A stretch of 19,835 nucleotides of DNA from contig CAZTGE010000077.1 of NCBI GenBank assembly GCA_964612995.1, forward strand, positions 1 to 19,835. Direction: 5' to 3'. Source of the DNA: SLQH01 sp964612995 (GTDB lineage Bacteria > Planctomycetota > UBA11346). Under the pieces are notes generated by a model. The model had not been told where the DNA came from. It worked only from the letters and a program-made list of their open reading frames with translations, and searched no databases. Position numbers and translations under genes: made by a program. Shown here in pieces: positions 8,401 through 13,671 of this stretch. The first letter of the stretch is position 1; each line of letters opens with the position of its first letter.

Positions 8401-8717
8401 TGCAGCCGACCCTCGCGCCGTGGCTGTTCACTGACGCCGCCGGAACGGTCGAACGTCATCGACTCGACGGCAGCGCGGTTCCGGTGGCGGTTCCGGCCGA
8501 CGCCTACGCTGCGCTGTTCCTCGGCCACACCGTGGTCGTGTACCGCAATCCCGGGCGCCGGCCGACCTATGGTCCCGACGGGGTCGCGGTGCGCGCGTAT
8601 TCCCTGCAGTACGCCGACGGCAGCCGCGCCGAGGTGGAGGGGCCGGTGGTGCGCGGCGAAGCGGCCGCGGCGGTGCGTCGGGGCGCGGTCGCCCGCATCG
8701 AGTGCGCGCTGGCGTGA
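5412..8717 (+). CDS. GH94/GH149/GH161-superfamily beta-glucan phosphorylase (1101 aa)
   Basis: Large protein of the type usually annotated cellobiose phosphorylase. Family members cleave beta-glucosidic bonds with phosphate to give glucose-1-phosphate. The N-terminal part has the conserved AKACSSFLSGIAG and YYVNRGQ (43-49) followed by FGVRDKDH, from the beta-sandwich region. The (alpha/alpha)6 catalytic region contains GYWTDHWIYN (Asp529) and GRPGWHDSINGLPG (Asp657). A later motif FENASF (940-945) precedes GRGFQPRSSGTTAE. At about 1100 residues it exceeds GH94 cellobiose phosphorylases (about 800) and matches the length of beta-1,3-glucan phosphorylases of GH149 and GH161; from memory of motifs GH161 seems nearest, but this is not verified. 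No signal peptide, so cytoplasmic. The ATG has a strong GGAGGAG ribosome-binding site. The 3' end overlaps the methyltransferase gene by four bases. Confidence 0.85.
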   Translation: MQDVRYETGPDGSWVVHGYNRAKACSSFLSGIAGVWGVPTWAYYVNRGQAVCTFGVRDKDHCLMEFDSARLHQHRAALEGLRTFIRLADGRFYEPFRTTNRYRVDNRLIVRPHALELVEDNHQLGLRIRVRYATLAEEDFPALLRVVELTNTGDGPLAGEVIDGCPRFITLGMEFMLLKLLPFVSEGYLEVLDREAGSPFIRMKALASDDWQIQTVDSGNFFAAAAGSGDARRLLTPIVDQEAVFGEVGDFIEPYRFAATGFDPDCFQGTECQTCSAFAYMPLSLRAGQSERIDALFGSVRHRDRLPAIRQRLLAADFGERKLTAAKRVSDGIRGRCFVRCGAPELEAYIPQTYLDNVLRGGLPLTLAGSGEAACVFHVYSRKHGDLERDYNMFNLSATWFSQGNGNFRDVNQNRRHDPWFNPDVGDANVRRFFDLLQLDGYNPLLCTGTRFRIADPVACRGDIAAAFDAATADAVAAATAAPFDPGSLFLALEDHGAVPAERERLLSAVLAHSESFAEAEFVQGYWTDHWIYNFDLLDAFVAIFPERLRDLLLDDPSFTYYDTHVRVLPRSARYVRLDNGEIVQAEALDEDGAAKRAMIAGRSMDPHRVRSAHGRGPVYRCTLLQKILCLLVNKLASIAPSGIGIDMEAGRPGWHDSINGLPGLFGSSTSEVFHLLRVLRWLATTLDACALDSDFVQSVPEELAVFLDVVIEELERWVDASDEQRDHLYWDCTAAAKELYREATYMGLAGNERPLSGARIARLLELAQRRLEAAIAAARDPQTGIYATYVRHRPVAWDPVRDDEGQPVVHPRGQCVRIDRFEHHLLPAFLEAPTHALRTGWAAGPAAKELYAAIRSGPLYDRELGMYLVSDSIAAEGPGVGRIWAWAPGWFENENVFLHLEHKYLLGCLHAGLIDEFFADLRACALPFQDLERYGRNPFENASFIMSSRHSRPHYRGRGFQPRSSGTTAEVLELFLVMSFGERPFAWVDGALELRLQPTLAPWLFTDAAGTVERHRLDGSAVPVAVPADAYAALFLGHTVVVYRNPGRRPTYGPDGVAVRAYSLQYADGSRAEVEGPVVRGEAAAAVRRGAVARIECALA

Positions 8718-9676
8718 GCACGATCTACTGCGCCGCTGATGAGCGCGCGGAACTGCTCGAGTCCGAGCTGGGCCCGGATGCCGTGTCGCTGGGCAATGGG
8801 CTCTACCGGCTCGATGGTGTTCCGCGGCCGTCGGCCTGGGCGGCCAACGTCTGGTTCGATGTCGAGCGTCTGCCCGTACCGTCGATCAAGGTGGCCGCGC
8901 GTACGCTGCGCGCGCGCAGCGCATGGTGGGCTGCGCATCCGCTCGCGGCCCACCGCCGCAGCGCGTTGATCTCTCAGGCGCTGCCCCGCCGATGCGATGC
9001 GGCGCTGCGCGTGCCCGGCGTGCGGCCGCGACCGCTCGGTGCCTACGCGCTGCTCGATCCGGCGACCATGCTCGCGGCGAGTCGCACGGCCCGCCCCTTT
9101 CCCCAGGGGGTTCCAGCGCTCGCGGAGGACCGCAACGGCCCCCCCGCCCGTGCCTACCGCAAACTCTGGGAAGCGCTGGTGCTGCTCGATCGCTGTCCGC
9201 AACCCGGCGAGCGGGTGTTCGATCTCGGCTCGGCGCCCGGGTCGTGGACCTGGGCCCTGGCCGCGTGCGGTTGCAGGGTGATCTCGGTCGACAAGGCGCC
9301 GCTCGATCCGGCGGTCGCCGCGCTGGCCAATGTCACCCATCAGCGCGGCAGCGCCTTCGCGGTCGACGCCCGGCATGAACGTGCCGACTGGATCTTCTCA
9401 GACATCATCTGCTATCCCCGGCGCCTGATCACGCTGATCGAACGTTGGCTGTCCTTCGCTGCGTGCGCACGCTTCGTGATCACCATCAAGCTCCAGGGCG
9501 CGCCCGACCCGGGGGTGATCGCCGGGTTGCGTGCGATCGACCACGCTCGCCTTGTGCATCTGCACCACAACAAGCACGAACTGACCTTCCTGCGTCATCC
9601 GGATCTGTGCGGATCGGACCCGTCGCCCTGGCCGTGGACCGCGACCGATGTCGCCCCGGGCCGCACGGGTGCGTGA
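8714..9676 (+). CDS. FtsJ/RlmM-like SAM-dependent methyltransferase (320 aa)
   Basis: Class I methyltransferase of the RrmJ/RlmM type, which 2'-O-methylates ribose in rRNA. The C-terminal Rossmann domain has the SAM motif DLGSAPGSWTW (170-180). The family's catalytic K-D-K-E set is visible as Lys150 (ARAYRKLWEA), Asp230 (FSDI), Lys259 (TIKL) and Glu289 (KHELTF). The first 140 residues resemble the extra N-terminal region of RlmM rather than the short FtsJ. The start is GTG at 8714, which forms GTGA with the TGA of the phosphorylase gene and implies translational coupling. An in-frame GTG at 8702 is less attractive. Placement inside a sugar operon is odd for an rRNA modifier. The target (23S rRNA as for RlmM, or something else) is inferred only from family. 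The 119 bases after it hold no recognised element. Confidence 0.85.
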   Translation: MSTIYCAADERAELLESELGPDAVSLGNGLYRLDGVPRPSAWAANVWFDVERLPVPSIKVAARTLRARSAWWAAHPLAAHRRSALISQALPRRCDAALRVPGVRPRPLGAYALLDPATMLAASRTARPFPQGVPALAEDRNGPPARAYRKLWEALVLLDRCPQPGERVFDLGSAPGSWTWALAACGCRVISVDKAPLDPAVAALANVTHQRGSAFAVDARHERADWIFSDIICYPRRLITLIERWLSFAACARFVITIKLQGAPDPGVIAGLRAIDHARLVHLHHNKHELTFLRHPDLCGSDPSPWPWTATDVAPGRTGA

Positions 9677-9795
9677 TCCCGACCGGTTTCGGGCGATTCC
9701 GCGTCCGCCGCTGAGTCTGGGCTTGGCAGGCCTACCGTGAGCGGGTAGTCAGGTGCCCATCCGCCGTTGCGGCTGGCACTGACGAGGAGGGTCGC

Positions 9796-11742
9796 ATGTT
9801 CCAGGATCGTTATCCCCGTGAGCGCTTGGACGAGCTGCTCGGCCCTGCCGGCGGCTGGCGTCCGTTTCCCGACATCGCCGATCGCGGTGCATGGCAGACC
9901 CTGCGTGACCAGCCCCGTCGTTGGCAGCAGGCGCAGCGGATCTGCGATTGGGCCGCGGCGCACGCATCCGATCCCTGGCCACCGATCAGTGCCAGCATGG
10001 TCATGCGCTTCGCGCGCCACGGGGATCGGCTGACCTTCGAGCGCGCGTTCTTCGGTCGGCGCAACCGTCTCGCCCGGCTGACCCTCGCCGCATGCATCGA
10101 GGGCGACGACCGTCATCTCGATGCGATCGTCGACGGGATCTGGCACATCTGCGACGAGGCGAGCTGGTGCGATTGTGCCCACTATCATTTTCCGATTCCG
10201 CCGCGGCGCCCGCCGGAGCTGCTGCCACGGCAGGACCGGCCGATAGTCGACCTGTTCGCGGCCGAGACGGCGATGGTCCTCGCCGAGAGCTGCGCGCTGC
10301 TCGCGCCGCGACTCGATGCCATCAGCCCGGCGATTCGCGAACGCGTGGCCCGCGCATGCCGCACGCGGGTGTTCGACCCGATCCTCGAGCACGACGACTG
10401 GTTCTGGTGGGATGGCCACCACAACTGGTCGACCTGGATCGCGGGCAACGTGCTCGGCGCTGCAGGCTACCTGCTCGACGACCCCGCGGCCGACCGCGAG
10501 CTGACCTGGCGCCTGTTCGGGGTGCTCGACCGCTACCTCGCACGCTACGGCGAGGATGGCGGCTGCGACGAGGGGGCGATGTACTGGGCCGTTGCCGGCG
10601 GCTATCTGCTGCGGGTGCTCGAGCTGCTCCACGCGCGTTCGCGCGGCGCGATCGACCTCTACGGCGAGCCCAAGATCGCCAATATGGGGCGCTATCTGCT
10701 CAGCTGTTATCTCGGCAACGGCCGGTTCGCGCCCTTCGCCGACTGCAGTCCCGCTGGCATCCTGCCGGCGGAGCGCATCTGGCGTTACGGCGAGCGCATC
10801 GACGAGCCGCAGCTGATCAACCTGGCCCTGCGCATCATCCACGGCACCGACGGTCTGAACGCCGACATCACCACGCCGATGGATTTCTTCGGCGAGGACA
10901 TGATGAGCATGCTGCGGCTGCTGTGGTGGGTCGACTGGGAACGGACGCCCGAGCCCGTGCATGCGCCGCTGGACACCTGGTTGCCGTCGATCCAGGTGAT
11001 GAGCGCGCGCAGCCACAGCGTCGACGGCACGGGGCTGGTGCTCTGCGCCAAGGCCGGGCACAACACCGAGAACCACAACCACAACGATGTCGGCCAGTTC
11101 GTGCTCAGCCTCGATGGCGCACCGGCCCTGATCGACGTCGGGGTGGAGAACTACGACTCGCAGACCTTCGGTCCCGGTCGGTACGAGATCTGGTGCATCG
11201 GCGCCCAGGGTCACGCAGTGCCACGGATCAATGGCCACCGGCAGCAGGCCGGTCCGGGGTTCGGCTACAAGATGGATGCCGCGGCCGACGTCCACGCGCT
11301 CGAGCCCTGGTACGTCAGTCGCGACGTCGCCTACGAACGCACCGCTGAGGGCGCGGTGTTCCGGCTCGATGCCGCGCCGTGCTACGACGCCGGGGCGGGG
11401 GTGGAGCGTGCGGTGCGGCGGCTGGTGTTCGATCGCGCATCGCTGAGTGTGCGGCTCGAAGACGAGATCGCGGTGGCCGCGGGCCCACTCGAGGTGGAGC
11501 TGCCGCTGCTCAGCCCCATGCCGGTGGAGCAGGCGCAGGCGGGAGAGTTGCGGCTCGATTGCGGCGCAAGCCTGCTGAGCATCGGTTACGACCCGACACA
11601 GCTGGCCTGTCGGCTGGAGACGGTGCCGCTTTCCGATTCCAAGCTCACCGGGGCCTGGGGCGCGCAGCTGACGCGGATGGTGTTCACCGCGTGCAGCGAT
11701 GCGCCGCGCCTGGACTACAGCCTGCAGTTTACGCGTCGATGA
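9796..11742 (+). CDS. Heparinase II/III-like protein, putative polysaccharide lyase (648 aa)
   Basis: Two-domain protein of the heparinase II/III superfamily (lyase families such as PL12, PL15, PL17 and PL21). The N-terminal (alpha/alpha) toroid (about 1-380) carries WWDGHHNWSTW (His208, His209, Asn210) and DEGAMYW with Tyr263, a plausible catalytic Tyr. The C-terminal beta-sandwich begins with the family signature ENHNHNDVGQF (425-435; His427, His429), followed by a stretch with LIDVGVENY. These lyases cleave uronic-acid polysaccharides by beta-elimination; alginate, glycosaminoglycan or other uronates cannot be separated here. No signal peptide is present, unlike many secreted members, so it would act on imported oligosaccharides. 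Ribosome-binding site GAGGAGGG precedes the ATG by about five bases. It is co-oriented with the GH1 and phosphorylase genes, and its 3' end overlaps the convergent cupin gene by 14 bases. Confidence 0.88.
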   Translation: MFQDRYPRERLDELLGPAGGWRPFPDIADRGAWQTLRDQPRRWQQAQRICDWAAAHASDPWPPISASMVMRFARHGDRLTFERAFFGRRNRLARLTLAACIEGDDRHLDAIVDGIWHICDEASWCDCAHYHFPIPPRRPPELLPRQDRPIVDLFAAETAMVLAESCALLAPRLDAISPAIRERVARACRTRVFDPILEHDDWFWWDGHHNWSTWIAGNVLGAAGYLLDDPAADRELTWRLFGVLDRYLARYGEDGGCDEGAMYWAVAGGYLLRVLELLHARSRGAIDLYGEPKIANMGRYLLSCYLGNGRFAPFADCSPAGILPAERIWRYGERIDEPQLINLALRIIHGTDGLNADITTPMDFFGEDMMSMLRLLWWVDWERTPEPVHAPLDTWLPSIQVMSARSHSVDGTGLVLCAKAGHNTENHNHNDVGQFVLSLDGAPALIDVGVENYDSQTFGPGRYEIWCIGAQGHAVPRINGHRQQAGPGFGYKMDAAADVHALEPWYVSRDVAYERTAEGAVFRLDAAPCYDAGAGVERAVRRLVFDRASLSVRLEDEIAVAAGPLEVELPLLSPMPVEQAQAGELRLDCGASLLSIGYDPTQLACRLETVPLSDSKLTGAWGAQLTRMVFTACSDAPRLDYSLQFTRR

Positions 11743-12184
11743 GCAGGTGGGCGAGCTGCGAGCGTCGGGCGAGCAGATCCTGTGCGGTCGGCTGATCACG
11801 GCGCAGGAGTTCGAAGTCGGCGAACTCGAAGCCCGGCGCGACCGAGCAGCCGACCAGCACCGGCCCGTCGAGCGGTTCGGCCGCTTGCCACCAGCCGCCC
11901 GGCACCACGGCGCAGAAGCACTCCTGCGCCGGATCGAGGGTGATCGTCTGTGGCTCTTGCTGTGCGCCATCCCAACGGTGGAGGCGCAGCACGCCGCGAT
12001 AGAGGTTCCAGACCTCGTCGCTGCTTACCCGGTGGAAGGCGCTGTGTTCGTGTGCTTCGAGGGCGAAGTAGATATGGGTCAGCGCGCAGCGCTGGGCGCT
12101 GCCCGGTGTGTGGACACGCACGCTCGAGCGGAACACCTCGCAAAAACGCCCGCCTTCCGGGTGTTCGATGAGCTCCAAGGGCAT
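11729..12184 (-). CDS. DUF985 (Cupin_5) family protein (151 aa)
   Basis: Cupin of the DUF985 family, usually annotated cupin domain-containing protein, with no established reaction. Signatures seen in order are HPEGG (8-12), THIYFAL, HRVSSDEVWNLY (51-62), VPGGWWQAA (94-102) and GCSVAPGFEFADFEL (112-126). His51, Glu57 and nearby residues could form a metal or ligand site. The length is normal for the family and the protein is probably cytoplasmic. The ATG is preceded by GGGAG at a seven-base spacing. The stop codon lies inside the 3' end of the convergent heparinase-like gene. It is downstream of the ferredoxin gene on the same strand but separated from it by two hairpins, so it may be independently transcribed. 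Confidence 0.92.
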   Translation of the reverse strand: MPLELIEHPEGGRFCEVFRSSVRVHTPGSAQRCALTHIYFALEAHEHSAFHRVSSDEVWNLYRGVLRLHRWDGAQQEPQTITLDPAQECFCAVVPGGWWQAAEPLDGPVLVGCSVAPGFEFADFELLRRDQPTAQDLLARRSQLAHLLIDA

Positions 12185-12205
12185 GTCGTTGCTCCCGGGA
12201 AATGC

Positions 12206-12235
12206 GCGAACCGCCCGATGGATCGGGCGGTTCGC
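12206..12235 (-). terminator. Long perfect inverted repeat between ferredoxin and cupin genes
   Basis: A perfect 14-bp inverted repeat (12206-12219 and 12222-12235) with two bases between the arms. On the minus strand it is followed by GCATTTCCC, giving only three T residues. It lies upstream of the cupin start and downstream of the ferredoxin gene, so it is a likely ferredoxin terminator. It could instead be an operator for the cupin gene. Confidence 0.5.
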
Positions 12236-12253
12236 TGATCTGACCGGAGGGCC

Positions 12254-12280
12254 GATGTGCGGACCCGGAGGTCCGCCATC
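12254..12280 (-). terminator. Hairpin directly after the ferredoxin stop codon
   Basis: Arms GCGGACC (12259-12265) and GGTCCGC (12270-12276) enclose loop CGGA. GATG and CATC extend the stem beyond a one-base bulge. It begins four bases after the ferredoxin stop on the minus strand. No T-run follows; it may stabilise the mRNA 3' end or act together with the next hairpin. Confidence 0.4.
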
Positions 12281-12283
12281 GCC

Positions 12284-12457
12284 CTACTCCATGGTGATGG
12301 CTTCGACCGGGCAGGCGTCGACGCAGGCGCCGCAATCGGTGCAGGTGTTGGCATCGACGACGGCCTTGTCATTGACCATCTCGATCGCGTTCACGGGGCA
12401 GGTGTCGACACAGGCGGTGCAGCCGGTGCAGGTATCGGGATCGACCTTCGCAGGCAT
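12284..12457 (-). CDS. 2[4Fe-4S] ferredoxin (57 aa)
   Basis: Small electron carrier of the bacterial (clostridial-type) ferredoxin family, shuttling low-potential electrons in the cytoplasm. Two complete CxxCxxCxxxCP motifs bind two [4Fe-4S] clusters: Cys10, 13, 16, 20 and Cys39, 42, 45, 49, with Pro after the last Cys of each. There is no insertion in the second motif and no C-terminal extension, unlike the Alvin-type ferredoxins common in proteobacteria. The protein is strongly acidic, as expected. The start is ATG at 12457 because GAGGAG lies eight bases upstream; the frame stays open to 12535 but that extension has no ribosome-binding site. A palindrome with a T-tract sits in its leader. 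No partner redox enzyme is encoded nearby. Confidence 0.95.
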   Translation of the reverse strand: MPAKVDPDTCTGCTACVDTCPVNAIEMVNDKAVVDANTCTDCGACVDACPVEAITME

Positions 12458-12489
12458 GGTTCCATCTCCTCGGATGAGCGGGTGAAAAC

Positions 12490-12510
12490 GGGTGGATTCC
12501 GTATCCACCC
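12490..12510 (-). promoter_or_regulatory. Palindrome in the ferredoxin leader: operator or attenuator-like hairpin
   Basis: A perfect 8-bp inverted repeat (GGGTGGAT / ATCCACCC) with 5-base spacing. Read on the minus strand it is followed directly by GTTTTC, as in an intrinsic terminator, yet it lies about 32 bases upstream of the ferredoxin ATG. It may be a repressor site near +1, an attenuator or a 5' stabilising hairpin. Confidence 0.45.
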
Positions 12511-12518
12511 AGGTGTTC

Positions 12519-12546
12519 CAATGTGTGATGGCCACAACCGTGTCAA
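12519..12546 (-). promoter_or_regulatory. Candidate ferredoxin promoter
   Basis: On the minus strand a perfect -35 TTGACA occupies 12541-12546. The -10 is unclear: CATTGG at a 17-base spacing and CACATT at 15 are both weak. Transcription would begin close to the palindrome at 12490-12510. Confidence 0.35.
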
Positions 12547-12582
12547 CCCGAATGCGGCGTGGTTCAGACGGGTGGGGGCGTA

Positions 12583-12619
12583 GCGGGGGCGACTGCGCGC
12601 AGCGCAGAGCGACCCCCGC
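12583..12619. repeat. Two-tier palindrome preceded by GTAG (REP-like)
   Basis: An outer stem GCGGGGG (12583-12589) / CCCCCGC (12613-12619) encloses an inner hairpin TGCGC (12594-12598), loop GCA, GCGCA (12602-12606). GTAG (12580-12583) overlaps the first base of the outer arm, recalling the conserved tetranucleotide of gammaproteobacterial REP elements. Only one copy is seen here, so repeat status is unproven. Confidence 0.35.
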
Positions 12620-12648
12620 GAACCAAAAGCCGCGCGGGCGCCGACCGC

Positions 12649-12654
12649 TACAAT
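12649..12654 (+). promoter_or_regulatory. Candidate -10 element for pnp-pepA
   Basis: TACAAT matches the sigma70 -10 consensus at five of six bases in an otherwise GC-rich stretch. No good -35 lies 16-18 bases upstream. It would give a pnp leader of about 130 bases. The surrounding 18 bases resemble those at the -10 of the second kinase gene. Confidence 0.4.
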
Positions 12655-12791
12655 GCCCCTTGGGGTGCGGGCGGCGCCCGCGCTATGCGTGCTGCGGCCG
12701 GTGACGGTGGGATGCGCCCTTGCGCCCTGCCCTCGGCGCTCGATCCTCGCATGCGGATGCAGGCAACCATCGCCAACGCAGGGAGCGGAAG

Positions 12792-13634
12792 ATGACCGAT
12801 CGCAGCAGCGCAGCGTATTTCGACGGTATGACCGCCGCGGTGCGCCGACACAGCGACGCCAGCCCCCGGGTCGCGATCCTGTTGGGTACCGGGCTGGGCG
12901 CAGTCGCCGAAGCGATCGATCGCAGCGCGGTGCTGTCGCAGGCCGATCTGCCGGACATGCCGGTGTCCACCGCCGCGCATCACGCTGGCGAGATCATCTT
13001 CGGCCGCCTCGCCGGGGTCGAGGTCGTCGCTTTCAGCGGGCGTCTGCATTGCTACGAAGGGCACAGCGCCCAGGACGTGGTCGTACCCGTGCGGCTGGCG
13101 CGCTGGCTCGGCGCCGAGATCCTGATCATGGGTTCGGCTGCAGGGGGGATCGATCCGGCCCAGCGGCCGGGCGAGGTGGTCGCCATCGCCGATCATATCA
13201 ATCTCATGGGCATCAACCCGCTCGTCGGGCCCAACGACGAGCGCGTCGGTCCCCGTTGGCCCGACATGTTCGCCACCTACGATCCCGAGCTGCTCGCACA
13301 CGCCGGTGCGTCTGCGGTGGCGGCCGGTTGGCCGCTGCGGCAAGGGGTCTACGCCGGTGTGCTCGGCCCCAATCTCGAGACCCGGGCCGAGTACCGCATG
13401 CTGCGCAGCATGGGCGCGGACCTCGTCGGGATGAGCACCGTGCCAGAGGCCATCGCCGCCGTCCACTGCGGCCTGCGTACCCTTGCCCTTGCGGTGGTTA
13501 CCGACATGTGCCTGCCCGATGCCCTCGAGCCGGCCAGCATCGAGCGGATCATCGCCGCGGCCAACGCCGCCGAGCCGGTCCTCACCCGCCTGATCACCGA
13601 CGTGGTCGCCGGACTCGCCGAGTCACCGTCCTGA
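12792..13634 (+). CDS. Purine nucleoside phosphorylase, PNP-I/MTAP family (280 aa)
   Basis: Trimeric-type phosphorylase that splits purine (deoxy)nucleosides with phosphate in purine salvage. Motifs seen are the phosphate loop ILLGTGLG (29-36), FSGRLHCYEGH (81-91) with Arg84 and His86, SAAGGI (115-120), GPNLET with Glu196 (192-197), GADLVGMSTVPEA (208-220) and VVTDMCLPDAL (236-244). The position equal to human PNP Asn243 is Asp238, as in adenosine- or methylthioadenosine-using relatives, so specificity may not be inosine/guanosine. The start is ATG at 12792, with GGAG seven to eight bases upstream; the frame extends to 12720 but that part lacks family similarity. It precedes pepA by 37 bases, a probable operon. 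Cytoplasmic. Confidence 0.92.
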   Translation: MTDRSSAAYFDGMTAAVRRHSDASPRVAILLGTGLGAVAEAIDRSAVLSQADLPDMPVSTAAHHAGEIIFGRLAGVEVVAFSGRLHCYEGHSAQDVVVPVRLARWLGAEILIMGSAAGGIDPAQRPGEVVAIADHINLMGINPLVGPNDERVGPRWPDMFATYDPELLAHAGASAVAAGWPLRQGVYAGVLGPNLETRAEYRMLRSMGADLVGMSTVPEAIAAVHCGLRTLALAVVTDMCLPDALEPASIERIIAAANAAEPVLTRLITDVVAGLAESPS

Positions 13635-13671
13635 GCGCGACCAGGAGCCCCCACAGTCCGTGGAGAAACAG

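Larger units (their letters stand above)
12458..12791. other. Divergent intergenic region between ferredoxin and pnp genes
   Basis: These 334 bases contain no convincing gene. They hold a perfect inverted repeat with a T-tract (12490-12510), a TTGACA box for leftward transcription (12541-12546), a two-tier palindrome (12583-12619), a TACAAT box for rightward transcription (12649-12654), and a pnp leader of about 130 bases that includes the GC-rich hairpin GCGGGCGGCGCCCGC near 12667-12681. Confidence 0.6.

Noticed and set aside
9595..11970. 791-codon open frame antisense to the heparinase-like gene
   Set aside because: It crosses several real genes and has no recognisable motif.
12458..12535. 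26-residue N-terminal extension of the ferredoxin
   Set aside because: No ribosome-binding site, and it would include the leader palindrome; small ferredoxins of this type start a few residues before the first Cys.
12720..12791. 24-residue N-terminal extension of the purine nucleoside phosphorylase
   Set aside because: The residues do not resemble the family, and GGAG is placed for the ATG at 12792.
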